64,000 nucleotides of DNA from Azorinus chamasolen (taxonomy: Eukaryota; Mollusca; Bivalvia; Cardiida; Solecurtidae): positions 59,263,873 to 59,327,872 of the forward strand of contig OY755237.1 in the NCBI GenBank assembly GCA_963576725.1, given 5' to 3'. The notes under the pieces are model-generated. The model did not search any database. It was not told where the DNA came from and was given only the letters and a program-made list of their open reading frames with translations. A program made the translations under genes and the position numbers. Position 1 is the first letter of the stretch. Each line of letters begins with the position of its first letter. Below are positions 23,971 to 36,897 of the stretch, in pieces.

Positions 23971-24463
23971 GATGTATTATGATACAAGTCATCCAAAAAC
24001 TTTAAGCTTAGACCCCCAAAACAGCAACACAATACCGGTAATCAATTTGTATAGAACAGACTCTATTGTGATTCACAATGAACTGTAATTATAATGAATA
24101 ATCAATGCAAATTACAAAACTAAAACTTGAGAATAATTGCTTAAATGTTTCATTGTGACCTGCTATATAACTATGTGGATGTATTTTTTATAAATATATT
24201 CAACAAAACAATCTTTGTTGAATAGGTTGAAGACAAACTTCAGCAGGTTAATCCTACACCATGGAAATTCCATCCAAGATGAATATTAATCAACTGTTTA
24301 TAGTTATATAAGGCAAGTGAATAGATCACTTTGACAAATAGAATAGAATCAGATATTATCAATCTAAACAAACAGAGCAGACCCTGATCAGACAGCTTCT
24401 ACAGGAGCCGTCCGATCTGGGTTTTTACTCTGTTTGTGAAGGTGTCGCTATCATGTAAAGGTT

Positions 24464-24709
24464 TAGCCCTTTCCTTTATATAAACTTGTTTTCACACATT
24501 TACAATCAGAGTAGACCCAGATCAGATGGCTCCTATAGGAACCATCTGATCAGGGTCTGCTCTGTTTGCTTTTGACAATATAGATCTGGTTCTACAGCAT
24601 TCGTCAAAGCAAAGGATTCCTTTTAAAGTTAACATTATAAAAATTCTGCTAATACATATTCATGATGTCATTTTGTCTTGCATGAATATTGAATAGGGGA
24701 AGGGTTAAC
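24464..24709 (-). mobile_element. A-family MITE
   Basis: Apex GATGGCTCCTATAGGAACC; ends with TTAA 24706. A forward A copy abuts on its left (24247-24467). Confidence 0.84.
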
Positions 24710-25066
24710 ATATTTATCAGTTGACCTTTAGTCTGTTGAGCAAATTGTTGTCACAAGATAACATTGTCCAAGTCAATTCAGAAAGATAAATTTTCTTTCC
24801 AAATCGCAACTCAAATAACATTGTCTAACATTTTTGGATCCTGATGAGACAGAACTCTCTTCTGGGATTCAAACTAATTTTTTTTCAAGAATTCCCATGT
24901 TTGTGAACAGAATGCTCAAGGTAAATTTATATAACCATTATTAAAGTCTTAGTTTCTATATCTGCATTTTATTACGGCTCTTGTAAGCAAAGACTTTGCA
25001 GGACTTAATGTATGTGTCCTCAAATACAGTGGATAGAATTGTGAATTCTCCACTTGGATGTATACA

Positions 25067-25170
25067 GGGTATACAGATGCCTTTTCATGCATTTGCAAAC
25101 AGAGAAGACCCAGATCAGACAGCTCCTATAGGAGCTGTCTGATCAGGGTCTGTTCTGTTTGCTTATGAAA
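25067..25170 (-). mobile_element. A-family hairpin, nearly perfect
   Basis: Arms CAGATCAGACAGCTCCTATA and AGGAGCTGTCTGATCAGG; only the hairpin and short flanks survive. Confidence 0.8.
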
Positions 25171-25889
25171 TTCTAATACAAGGTTCAAATTATTAATTCT
25201 CCACTTGAAAGTATATGATTAAATGAAAGTAAAATAGAAAGTTGTTGAGTTAACAAACAGGTACTCAAGTTGCATTACTGAATGAGAAATGAATGAGCAT
25301 CATAAACACTGACAACTGTTCCTGTGCTAGCCAAGTTTCATTTTTTCGAAATTTTCAATGGCAGTGAACTCTGTCATAAGCAGCCCTTGGTCAGAGCATG
25401 ATCCCTCTCATTGTAGGCAAGGGTGTGAAGTCTGATCAAATCTACCAGATGAGTATTCATATCAGAAGTAATGAAATCATGAATATTAATAAGACTATTT
25501 TTTATAATGGCATTTGAATACAGGATATTTTACCAAGGCAGAAAACAATTCAATTAGCAAACACAGGTTTTTGATCTGGGTGACTATTGTGTGTGCAAAT
25601 TAAAAGGTGTATGGAATTATCACTCAAGCAATCTCAGAAATTGTTACAAATCTGTGAAATCCAGAGATAATTTTATCATTCCAAGACCTTCTTGTTTAAA
25701 ATTTGCCGAAAAAAATCCCACTTTTCATTCACTTGGAAAAAGCCAAAGAAAGACATCTTAATTCAATGGTGCCCAATGTCCTCTGATCTGAGTCTGCACT
25801 GTTTGCTGAGCCCATCAATGTCAATGACTAATATACCAGCAAATAGTTAGTTTGCTGTGCCCCCTCAACATGAACAATAAATGGAACAT

Positions 25890-26108
25890 CCTCCATAAAT
25901 GTGCCTTCCTACGCCTCTGTAAAAATCACCTATTGAAACCATTGTGATAAATAGAGCATTTGCTCCTATAGGAGCAAATGCTCTATTTCTCACAATGGTT
26001 TCAAACTACAAAATTCTAAAATTTTCCTTTTCTCTAGTTAATGCTCCTTTTCGGTAGATTTATTCTAAGAGGTTGGACCTAACAATAGCCTATGAGGGAA
26101 TGGGTTAA
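25890..26108 (-). mobile_element. B-family MITE
   Basis: Perfect central stem GCATTTGCTCCTATAGGAGC; right TTAA at 26105. Confidence 0.88.
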
Positions 26109-26585
26109 ATAATATAGGAATAAATGGATTAACCCTTTTCTTAACAAATACCCCTTTCTATGCCTTTCCATTGAGTACTGTACATCAGTTCCAACTTGCA
26201 CAACTAATGCATACAGTGTGACATTATAACCTTTTATCATCCAAATGTAATTAAAACTGATAATGAAAACAGCAATCAGAGAACATAATCACCTTGATAG
26301 AGAACTTCAAATTAATCTGAACTGAAACTACATACATGTACGGTATGTTATGCTAACATATGTTACGCTAAAAAACTACTCTACTTGCAAGAACAAAACA
26401 GCCAATATGACACCATGCTGCTGTGTCTCCCACCCACAACAAGCCTTTGTCCAATTATCACATTGATTAAATGGTTGCATCAATGAGGTCATGAGAAAAT
26501 GCACTTTCAAGGCTTGACAGTGTAGATCCAGACTAGTGTATATGTCAGACTCAGTCCCTGATCAGGTCTCTACTATACATTATTA

Positions 26586-26868
26586 ATCATTTACATCATG
26601 AATATTCATGTAAGAAAAGAAATATCATGAATATTTATTAGCTGAATTTTATAATGGCATATGAACACACAAATATTTGACAATGACAGAAACAGCAAAA
26701 TCACATCTATATAATGCCATAAGCAAACAGAGCAGACCCTGGTCAGATGGCTCCTGTAGGAGACGTCTGATCTTGGTCTACTCTCTTTGCAAAAGTGTAG
26801 AAAGGCATCTGACCTGGGTCTTCTCTTTTTGCAAAGATGTGAAGACGTGTCTATCAGGTGCAGTGTTA
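26586..26868 (+). mobile_element. A-family MITE with duplicated right half
   Basis: The right arm through GATGTGAAGACG repeats: TCTGATCTTGGTCTACTCTC, then TCTGACCTGGGTCTTCTCTT. Confidence 0.78.
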
Positions 26869-27329
26869 ACATGCCCCTATTTCATTGTTCAGCACAAAGA
26901 CAAGTCTGTAAATCCCTCCCTGATACAGGTACTGGTCTGGGTCTACATTGTTTGTGAACTGTGAAGCCACAAGAAATAAGTACCATCTCTCACAGTGCAT
27001 ATAATCAAAAGAATACAAACAAATCCTGCTACTGAAGTTACATTATGATAAAGTAACAATGATAATTATTTGCCTTACAAACAGTGCAAACCTATACCTA
27101 GCTGGATAATCAGAGCTTATATAGATAAAGGTGTGTACCCAAATATTAAAATCTTTCTAAAATTCTAAAAAGTGGCCACAGTAAAGGTTTGGTGGAGAAA
27201 TAAAGGAGATATTGTTGAAACTGCTTAAATTTATGCATCATATCTGGACCTCTGTAGATAATACAGTATTACCACTTTGAATGCAAGAATGGAGTGTGTT
27301 GGAATTAGCAAAAGATGTACACTCAAGTT

Positions 27330-27539
27330 TTACTCCATAAATACACATTTCAATGCCTTTGCAAACAGAGTAGACCTGATAGGAGCTATCTGATCAGGGT
27401 CGGCTCTGTTTACTTATATAAATAATATAGATCTTATTTTACAGATTTTGTCATTGCCAAATATTCCTGTGTCATTATAAACATTAATATTCATGATGTC
27501 ATTATTGTTTACAAGAATATTCATGGAGTAAAGGGTTAA
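27330..27539 (-). mobile_element. A-family MITE
   Basis: Left hairpin arm shortened to GTAGACCTGATAGGAGC. Its right TTAA is shared with the next B copy. Confidence 0.8.
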
Positions 27540-27778
27540 CCCATTACCTCATTGGCTATTTTTAGATCCAACCTCTTTGCCTAAATCTACTGAAAAGGGG
27601 CATTTACTCGAGAAAAGGAAAATTTGAGAACTGTGTAATTTTGAAACCATTGTGATAAATAGAGCATTTGCTCCATAGGAGCAAATGCTCTATTTATCCC
27701 AATGGTTTCCCAATGGTTTTTATAAAGTCAGACTTTCACATAGGCGTCAGAAGCCGTCAATATGAGGGAATGGGTTAA
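27536..27778 (+). mobile_element. B-family MITE
   Basis: A 12-base tandem duplication, CCCAATGGTTTC/CCAATGGTTTT, sits at the right hairpin foot. Confidence 0.88.
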
Positions 27779-27980
27779 AAACTGATGAACCATTCCACTT
27801 TGAGCATTCAGCATTCAAAGGGTTTACAGACTTCAAAGCAATGTTTTACTTACTTTGATTAGACTTTTAGAGATAGATGATCAATACAAGATATTGGATT
27901 TCAACAGCTGTTACCAATACATTAATTCCTATTCTGTCTAATACTTGAAATATATTGATATAGGTTTGCACAATTCTGAA

Positions 27981-28181
27981 TTAATCCTTTCAATGCTGAA
28001 TTTTCAAATGTTTTTAAAAGTCAAGCTTACCACAAAAATTCAGGAAGTTTTTTTTAAAAAAGAAAATTATAACATGGCAGTGCAGACCCTGATAAGAGAG
28101 CTCCTCAAGAAGCCCCCGCATCTGGGTGTACACAGTTTGCCAAGGACATTAAAGACTTGTTTCCCGCACTGAAAGGATTAA
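27981..28181 (+). mobile_element. C-family MITE
   Basis: TTAATCC start; apex GAGCTCCTCAAGAAGCCCCC decayed; TTAA end. Confidence 0.82.
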
Positions 28182-28233
28182 AATACATGTATATTATCTT
28201 TACAATGAAGAAAATATAGTAGCACTTAAATGA

Positions 28234-28463
28234 TTAACCCTTTACCTAATGAATATTCATGTAAGATATAATATCGACATTATGAATATGTATACGCTGA
28301 ATGTCTTTAAAGGCATACATTGAATGCATGATGTTTTGGCATTGATAGAAACTGTACAATCACATCTATATAATTCCATAGGCAAACAGATCAGACCCAG
28401 ATCAGCCATCTGATCTGGATCTACTTTGTTTGCAAAGGCCTTTCAGTCAGGTAAAGGGTAAAG
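28234..28463 (+). mobile_element. A-family MITE, short hairpin
   Basis: CAGATCAGCCATCTGATCTG: the apex has been removed, leaving a compact hairpin. Confidence 0.82.
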
Positions 28464-28491
28464 CTAATATTTATGCAAATAAATTTGTTAA

Positions 28492-28700
28492 TACAGTAAA
28501 ACCTTGATTATTCAAACACTAAAATACGTATTATTATTGATCTTTAAGACGGGTGGCAGCTTAATGCATGGTGAAAGTCATGCAGAAAGCTCCTGTAGGA
28601 GCTTTCTGCATGACTTTCACCATGCATTTAAGCAGTCACCTGTCTAAAAGGGTCTAAATTCTTCTATACAGAAAATTAGAATTATCGAGATTTTACTGTA
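28492..28700 (+). mobile_element. D2-family MITE
   Basis: TACAGTAAAACCTTGATTAT to GATTTTACTGTA; perfect inner stem GCAGAAAGCTCCTGTAGGAG. Confidence 0.9.
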
Positions 28701-28719
28701 CATTCATACAACCTAGTAC

Positions 28720-29745
28720 TTAAAAAGATAAAAAAAAAACAATTTTATGAACTTTCATATTTCAGACAGAAAATGTAACACTATATAAATATTTATATGT
28801 AATAATGCCTGTTCAGAAAGAATGTGTTACTTAAAAAGATTATCTAACCCATACCTTGATTAGTGTTGAAACCAGCTAAGCTTTCCTATTGTACTTTGGA
28901 CTTATTGCATTTCACTGACACATTTCATGAAAAAATAAATCTTCCATCTACGGCACTTTTGTTCTCTGGGATTAGGTCTAAGCCGATCAAAAAATAACAC
29001 ACTGACCGCAAACTATGTTAATATAATACCAAATGAATGTCTTCCACATAAAATGTTGTCACAAAAGCCAAATCTCCTTTGGTAGGTTTCCCAGGAAAAT
29101 TGTTTAAATCCAATTAAAGACACAATTTCTCTTTTTTTCAATTTCTTTGACAATCAATTTCATAACATTCTTTTCTTATTCAACATCTCCTACACATTAT
29201 TTTTGTCTTCTATTCAGCTTTATTTGGCTCAGACTTTATCCTCGCATGTTTGATTTCCATTTACGGTGTTTATTGTGCAACAGAGGTGTATCACACAGTT
29301 TTTATTGACCAACATTTATCACACACAAGTTCCTCAGTCTGTTGATAATTGTCCATAAAGCTCTGACACCATATGGCATGAGTCACATGATAAAGACACT
29401 GGTCACATGACATTCTAAATATAATACAACCAGGTGAAATGTTGAGTATGCTGCAGCTGCTGTCAGTCTAAAACCGTTGAGTGAATTTACATAAAACATT
29501 AGCAAACAGTCTGGATCCCATCCTTGGTGACTGGACGTCTCATCAGGATCCATGCTGTTTGACACTATCTCGTATCATGCTTCTGAGAATTTGAGAAAAC
29601 TGACAGACAACAAAAACACCTGACTGTGTTAAAGGTAAGAAACTGCAGTTTCTTTCTCTACAAAAAATCAATACTGCTTTCACTGAGGGGCACTTCTTCA
29701 TTGACAAGAATGGAAAGTAACAAGATTCATAATTTTGTTCCTTAA
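28720..29745. other. largest repeat-poor stretch of the gap
   Basis: Contains only an E-like hairpin near 29505-29565. Pyrimidine-rich tracts occur, but I found no exon. Confidence 0.45.
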
Positions 29746-30689
29746 TTAACCCTTTGAATGTGGGAAATGATTGTTCTGACATTACCAGTGTAGACCCAAA
29801 ATCAAAGGAGCTCTCTGATCAGGATCTGCACTGTTTGTTATTGCATACCCTCTCCAAACTATGCCCTTTCATACTGAATGGACTCTATTGTTCAGAGGTA
29901 ACACTCAGGTACTGCTAATGCCCTTTGGCTGAAGCTGGCAAAGACCAATATTATCACCCAGGTGGACAACATTAACAATTCATTAACATATTGAAACTCA
30001 AATATGAGACTAATTTATAGACAGCATTTAGAGCTGAAGATGTATACAGAGCAAAGGGTTAACACAGGAATTACTGACCATGGAAGGAGCTATTTGATCT
30101 GAGTCTACTCTTTTTGCAAATTTCTATGAAATAATGGGTGAAAGTAATATATGCACAGTAGGCAGCATGCTGCAATTAATCAGTGTATGAGATAAATTTC
30201 AAAGGTAGCAAAGTTCTCTCTGTAATTTATTATCTTGAAATTCTCGGACAATCCCTGTTTTGTTTCTTTTTATTTATTTTACTGTCATATCTATTTTAAA
30301 GCATACTTGTTGAGATTCCCCACCCTAGCACAAGTGCACTGGTAAATCACCATCAGTCTGTCTATGCATACTTATCTTTTCTTATTTTTTTTAATCACAT
30401 CATTCTGTTTTGGCCTTTTTTTCACCAAGTAAAAACTGCCAGTTTAAACAATTAATTGAGACAATTGATATTTCTTTAATATTACAATGATATAAATTAT
30501 GATTATTTTTTATTCAAAATCTAAATGGCCAATAAGAAAAACATTGACTTGACACACCAAATAAGGTAAACTATTTACATCTAAAGAATGAAATATTTAT
30601 TTCTCTCATGCCATGAAGTGTCAGCATACCCAAATGTCTGTCTGACATCATAAACTTAGAACTTAACAAACTTAAGTCTTCATTTATAC

Positions 30690-30897
30690 CTTTGAATGCT
30701 GGAAATGAGTGCACTGGCTTTTGCAAACCGTGTAGACCCAGATCAGAGGGCTCCTAGAGGAGCCCTCTGATCAGTGTCTGCACTGTTTATCATTTAAAAT
30801 TCATTAGTAAAATTTAATCCCTTCAAATTGATTGGACTCCATCATTTAAACAATGATAGGACATGCCACCTTGAATGTTTAACATGTAAAGATTAAA
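30690..30897 (-). mobile_element. C-family MITE
   Basis: Perfect apex GAGGGCTCCTAGAGGAGCCC at 30746-30768. A second, poorer copy is at 29748-29900. Confidence 0.82.
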
Positions 30898-30899
30898 AA

Positions 30900-31460
30900 C
30901 TGACCTTTGAACTTGCAATACACAAATCCTTTGCACATTAAGTATAAACAAAAAGCACTTGCTACTGACAGGTATCTATATCCTTTTTATTTGTTTAACC
31001 TCCTGTAACACAATTTATTCTGTGCCCTGAAGATTCTTCAGGTAAACTTGTCTTTTTTTCTAATCTCAATTCTTACATATACTGACACTTTTCCTTCCCA
31101 ACAACCAAGGAATTCAAATCACAATCTTTTTTCCTCGTACTTACAAATCTTGTCAAACAGCTATATTGTCTCAAGATTTAAGTGTATTTCAACTCAGCTG
31201 GTTGCAATTTAAATTTTTCTGTCAAGCAAACACCAAGACAAACACGTCCACGGTCATCACATTATGTTGAAGAGGTGCTATTGTCAGCTAAAATAAATTC
31301 ATTCAAACAACAATATAAGCGCTTAACTTTTTGACACCATAAACATATCGGGTTTAACGGTTTAAATATGTAATTACGGGTGACTGAAAGCAAACTACCA
31401 ATCATACCTAAGGCATTGTTCAAATCTATTTAACACTTCGTCTGTTTAACGTGACCCAAG
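30900..31460. other. no gene or repeat recognised
   Basis: Together with 30100-30690 it makes a low-MITE region inside the presumed large SHANK intron. Confidence 0.45.
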
Positions 31461-31811
31461 TGTCATTTGCAAACAGTTTGGATTCTGACAAGACGCCAAG
31501 TAACTTGGCATCTCTTCAGAATCCAAATTGTTTGCCACTCAGTCATTAATTTATCAAAAGCTTAAATGAACAAGAAAATAGTAAACGTTGCAACAGATCA
31601 GAGTTAAAGCAGACAGTAGTTTTAAAGGAGTGGAAGAGTTAACCCTGCATGCCTGGATGATCTAAGAAATGGGTCAAAATCAGATCCGATAAGCTACACT
31701 ACATCCTATGAATAGGAATTAGCAAACAGATTTGATCCACATAACAAACTAAAAAAAAATTGTTAACTGATACTTCATTCAACAAACTAAAAGAATTTTA
31801 AAGATGCAATT

Positions 31812-32155
31812 TAACTCTTTCCCTGATGAATATTCATGATGGGAATATTGATATTATGAATATTTATTACCTGAATTTTTATAATGGAATACGTACACGG
31901 GATTTTTTGTGGTATTGGTAGAAACTCTAGAATCAGATCTATTAAAGTTTCATAAGCAAATAGAGCAGGCCTACAGTAGCTATCTCATCTTGGTCTACTC
32001 TGTTTGCAATGGTGTGAAAAGGTGTTTACATGAGGGAAATGGTGACAGTTTTGACCTTTCTCAGCACAAAAAAATCTGTGTTCATAATTGTGCCAATATA
32101 AAAATTCAGCTACCAATAATTCATTTTGATGATGTCATCCGGTAAAGGGTGAACC
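31812..32155 (+). mobile_element. A-family MITE, composite
   Basis: The hairpin apex is reduced to CCTACAGTAGC. A second A tail follows (GATGATGTCATCCGGTAAAG). Confidence 0.72.
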
Positions 32156-32163
32156 ACCACAAA

Positions 32164-32372
32164 TACAGTAGAACCTGTCTTAAGCAACCATGAAAATTAG
32201 GTCTAATTATGGGTCAGTAATGCAGGTGGTAGCTTAATGCAGGTCAAAAGTAATACAGAAAGCTCCTAGAGGAGCTTTCTGTATTACTTTTGTCCTGCAT
32301 TAAGCAACCACCTGCTTTGTAAGACTCCTGTGTTAAATAAATCATTGATCGCTTAAGACAGGTTCTACTGTA
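32164..32372 (+). mobile_element. D3-family MITE
   Basis: Ends TACAGTAGAACCTGTCTTAA and TTAAGACAGGTTCTACTGTA are perfect 20-base inverted repeats; inner stem AGAAAGCTCCTAGAGGAGCT. Confidence 0.92.
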
Positions 32373-32373
32373 C

Positions 32374-33057
32374 TACACTTATCCCATTACTGTATTAATA
32401 TTGAAGCAGGCAATAATGACATCATAATTATTAGTTAGCTGAATTTTATAATGGCACTGCGAACAAGGGTACAGGTATTATATCATTAAAGGAACTGTAG
32501 AATCAGGTCTATATAATTTCATATGCAAACAGCAGACCCTGATCTGGGTCTACCCTGCTTGTATAGGCGTAAAAATGTGTATTTATCTAGTAAAGGTATA
32601 TGAAATATGATCAGACTTATTTTTAATAAATCATATATATTGTCAGCCAACTATGTTAATAGAAAAGTCAGCTGTAACACCATGAAGCTAATGTATTCAA
32701 CAATTTTACTCTTACTATTGACAATAGTCCCTCATGTACCTGTACATTTCCTGACCTCATGAATATTCATGTAGGAAACCTTTATTAGCTGAATTGTTAT
32801 AAATGGTACGTGAACACAGGCTTTTTTGACCATAATACAAACTGTAGAATTAGATAAGGAAACAGAGTGAACCCTAATCAATGTCTCTTGTAGGAGCCAT
32901 CTAATCTGGGTCTACTCGGCTTGCAAAGACATTGAAAGGTGTATTTATGGAGTAAAGGGTTAAGCAATCAAAACAGACCCCTACAGGAGCTGACTGATCT
33001 GAGTCTACTCTGTTTGTAATGGTATTAAAAGGTGTCTCTCTATCAGGTAAAGGGTTA
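32374..33057 (+). mobile_element. three A-family copies in a row
   Basis: Copies at about 32374-32605 (hairpin arm deleted: GCAGACCCTGATCTGGGTC), 32750-32963 and a half copy at 32960-33057. The last two meet at one TTAA. Confidence 0.75.
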
Positions 33058-33255
33058 ATGCAAGTCATTTACCAACGATACATGTAGGACCAGATCATAA
33101 AGCACATAATCAGGTTCTATACTGTTTACCATTCAAAATTGTCCAATAATTCTTAGCTGTATGTTCAACTGTTAAACAATGATAAACCATTCCACTTTTA
33201 ATTTTATCAGAACTACATGTATGAATATAAAATACCTAATGTTAGAATTTTAATA

Positions 33256-33487
33256 AACCTTTTAACTCATATAGATGCCTCTTCATGCATTTGCAAATAG
33301 AGTAAATCCATATCCAGTGGCTCCTTCAGGAGCTGTCTGATCAGGGTCTGCTCTGTTTGCTTGTAGAAATATATAGATGCTTTTACACTTTGTGCCATTG
33401 TCCACATTGCATGTGCTCATTTGCCATTATAACAATTAATCTTATTTATATTCTTACATGAATAATCATGAGGTATAAAGGGTCAAC
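33256..33487 (-). mobile_element. A-family MITE
   Basis: Centre GTGGCTCCTTCAGGAGCTGT; tail TGAGGTATAAAGGGTCAA. Confidence 0.8.
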
Positions 33488-33616
33488 AGTGTAAAAAAGT
33501 TCCTAGTTATAGTCTACTTTCAGTCCGAATGACCGCTCAGCCGACTGTACATTTACTGTACAAATTCCAATGGATTCAGATCATAACCTTGTTCAGACAG
33601 TACATCTAGTTTAGCA

Positions 33617-33836
33617 AGCTCAGAGCTCCAGATAAGATGCATGAATTACAATATTTTAAAATATAACTTCTTTATTCCTCCACCAAATCCTATGTTGTGA
33701 CCACTCTTTAGAATTGTCTTGAAGAGACAATTCTAAAGAGTGGTCACAACATAGGGTTTGGTGGAGAAATGACGATTTTAGTATTTGAGTATGCATCGTT
33801 ATCTGTAGCTCTGAAGCTAAAATTTACTGTAAAATA
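33617..33836 (+). mobile_element. F-family MITE, best copy
   Basis: Ends CAGAGCTCCAGATAAGATGC and TTATCTGTAGCTCTG. Perfect inner palindrome GTTGTGACCACTCTTTAGAA with its inverse, loop TGTCTTGAAGAGACA. Confidence 0.85.
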
Positions 33837-34059
33837 CTTCCAAGCCTATATAGCCAGTGATAAATATGATACATGGCTTAAAGTTGTATCACAAACTGAC
33901 TCTTAACTATTTTGGAAGCAACCACATTAAGACTATCATTTAACTCTTTGCAAGCTAGAAGAGAATTTATGAATAGCTTTGTAAACAGTCTGGAGCTAGA
34001 TGAGATATTGAGTAACTCTGTGTCTCATTAGGATACAAACTAGTTGACACTCTTGACTT

Positions 34060-34560
34060 ATTTTTTGAAAAGAACTGAACGAAACAATAATTTTCAGAAT
34101 TTCAGCAAACATCGACTTACAGAGAGTTATATGGCAATGTATAAAGAGTTCAGATGATCTTTTAATAACACTCAATTATCTCAGGATACCTTCAATCTGT
34201 TAAACACACTAAGCATTTGTCTGAAAATATTGTCATCTATTTCAATATACTAAAAACTACATTTCCTCTCTTCTCTTAGAATGTCACACAGAAAAATGTC
34301 CCAACAGAAAAATGTCAAACGGTCTGGATCCTCATGCTCCTGGTTCAAATTTTCCAACACTGTCACAATTTCAACGACTGTGGACCAGGAGTCCAGATGA
34401 TCTTTCAGTGATACCTATTTTCGTACTGATATTGTAAACAATACATTCAAATGAGGTAACAAAATAACACATGGTATTCCTGAACGACATAAAACTATTT
34501 CAGAAGCATTTTATGATCAAAATTGAATCCTTGCATGCAAAATTCCATTCCATATCTAAT
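34060..34560. other. no gene recognised
   Basis: E-like fragments near 34320-34400; otherwise nothing. Confidence 0.45.
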
Positions 34561-35382
34561 AAACGCTCCCAGGTACATTACATATATTTTTAAAAGGAGG
34601 TTCTGGCATTTGGTACACAGGTAGTTGCTTAATGCAGAATGAAAGCAATGCAGAAAGCTCATGGGGAGCTTTCTGCATTGCTTTCAGTCTGCATTAATCT
34701 TACCCTGTATTTTGAAAAACCTATATTTCTTTGAACACCCCCCCCCCCCCCCACCCCACAAAAAAAAGTAAGGGGGTGTTTGTTAGGGTTTGGGCGTTAG
34801 GGAGTATATTGTAACTGTTGCCTGATAAAGTGTTGCCTAATGAAATTGTAAAGTTGCAAAGTTATTTTTCCTTTATTATCATCATTTCTCATTGTGATCC
34901 TTATGAGATATTGCGTCACTTAGCCCCATCTTAATTGTCTGTGTGCATTGATTATTATAAATTTGCTACTATATCAATATAATTATATTATAACTGTTTA
35001 CCTAATCAGTATACATGTTATTATTTTTTATATGAATATTCACCAGGTAAACGGCTAAGCAAGCATAATAAATAAGAATCGATTCATCGAGATAAACAGC
35101 TTCAAATCAACCTTTTGTAAATAACATGCATCAATAGTCAAAATCTTTATCCCCACCCTTGATCACCATCAGAGAGTCACTGGCAATTACTTTTTGTCTT
35201 CAAAACACTTGTGTCACTCTGAGGTTGTCATATATATATTAAAATAATTGACAAATTGGATACATTTAAGGCTTTACCTGATAGAGACGCAACAAATTTA
35301 CAACAACGTTTGAAAGTGGTTTAGATCTAGACAAGGCAATTAACTCAGCACCTCACCTTGGTATATACATCGTACAGTTGAA

Positions 35383-35806
35383 CCTGTCTTAGGCGGCCAT
35401 TCATTTATTGAACATTGGAGTCTTAACCCATTCCCTCATAGGCTATATTTAGATCCAACCTCTTTGAATAAATGTACCAAAAAGGAGCATTTACTAGAGA
35501 AAAGGAAAACTTTAGAATTCTGTAGTTTGAAACCATTGTGATAAAAAGAGCATTTGCTCCTATAGGAGCAAATGCTCTATTTATCACAATGGTTTCAATA
35601 GGTGATTTTTACAGAGGCGTAGAAAGGCGTATTTATGGAGGAAAGGGTTGAAAAACAGGTGATTGCTTAATGTAGGACTCAAAAGTAATGCAGAAGCTCC
35701 TATAGGAGCTGTATGCATACTGTTGATATGCTTTCAGCTATTGTCTGCCTTACAGACCCATAATTAGACCTCTTTTTGATGACCACTTAAGATAGGTTCT
35801 ACTGTA
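35383..35806 (+). mobile_element. D3 (TA-target) MITE hosting a nested B element
   Basis: Ends TACAGTTGAACCTGTCTTAGG and AAGATAGGTTCTACTGTA. The inner hairpin part (TAATGCAGAAGCTCCTATAG) resumes after the B insertion. Confidence 0.85.
35423..35652 (+). mobile_element. B-family MITE nested in D3
   Basis: A full B copy with an intact central hairpin at 35538-35592. The right end has decayed to GGGTTGA instead of GGGTTAA. Confidence 0.88.
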
Positions 35807-35812
35807 TATTGA

Positions 35813-36039
35813 TTAACCCTTTCCTCCATAAATAAGCCTTTCTACGCCTTTGCAAACAGAGTAGACCCAGAACAGGAGCAGTCTGATCAGGGTCTGCTCT
35901 GTCTGCTTGTAATATAATATAGATATGATTCTATAATTAATTCTGCCATGGCCAAAAATTCCTGTGTCCATGTGCTTTTATAATAAATACTCACGAAGTC
36001 ATTATTTCCTTCATGAATATTCATGGAGAAAAGGGTTGA
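35813..36039 (-). mobile_element. A-family MITE
   Basis: Apex reduced to GAACAGGAGCAGTCTG; TTAA at 35813, decayed GGGTTGAA on the right. Confidence 0.82.
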
Positions 36040-36088
36040 AATGAACCTTTGAATGCTGCATATTCAAAGTTGAATTACCCATCAGTGA

Positions 36089-36319
36089 TTAACCCATTCC
36101 CTCATATTGACAACTTTTGACCGACTCTGTAAAAGTCACTTTGTGAAACCATCGGGATAAATAGAGCATTTTGCTCCTATAGGAGCAAATGCTCTATTTA
36201 TCACAATGGTTTCAAACTACAAAATTCTAAAATTTTCCTTTACTCTGGTTAATGCTCCTTTTCGGTAGATTTATTCAAAGAGGTTGTATCTAAAAATAGC
36301 CTATGAGGTAATGGGTGAA
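36089..36319 (-). mobile_element. B-family MITE
   Basis: Extra T in one stem arm (CATTTTGCTCC). Abuts a truncated A copy at 36316-36398. Confidence 0.86.
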
Positions 36320-36897
36320 CCCTTTCCTTTATATAAATACATTTCCACGCATTTGCAAACAGAGTAGACCCAGTTGATATAAAAGAAAGGGTTAAATGAA
36401 TATTTGTTTGGTAATGGGTTCAAAACATATTTTTCTGTTGACAATAAAAAAAATCAACATTGTTGTACTGAAAAATCATATTTTACATCAGGAACACACA
36501 CCTACTGTGATTGCAGATAAGATGATCAAAACATATATAAATGACGTAATAATATCGAACCCATGTCAGGTATTGACAGAGAGATTTCTGCCTAAATGTT
36601 TACACCCTGATAAATGCTCTTTAAACTCTTATCACAGCATGAGCAATTTTGTGGTGAAAATTGCTAACAGTTTGGATCAAGATGAGACACAAAGTGGGTG
36701 TCTCATTAAGTTTCAAGCTGTCTCACACATTGATCTTATTTCTTTTAAAGGAATGTAAGAAAAAATCCAAAATATAATGTCAAGCAGACAACAACAATTG
36801 CTGTGATTGTTTCAAATCTTATTTCACATAGTTCACAAATCCCCCGTGCTGGTATTAAAATCCCTGTGCACTTAAATGTCCAGAGGAAGGCTAGACA

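Noticed and set aside
25915..26010. B-element hairpins as microRNA genes
   Set aside because: The fold is suitable, but every B copy has it as transposon structure; without small-RNA data a call is not justified.
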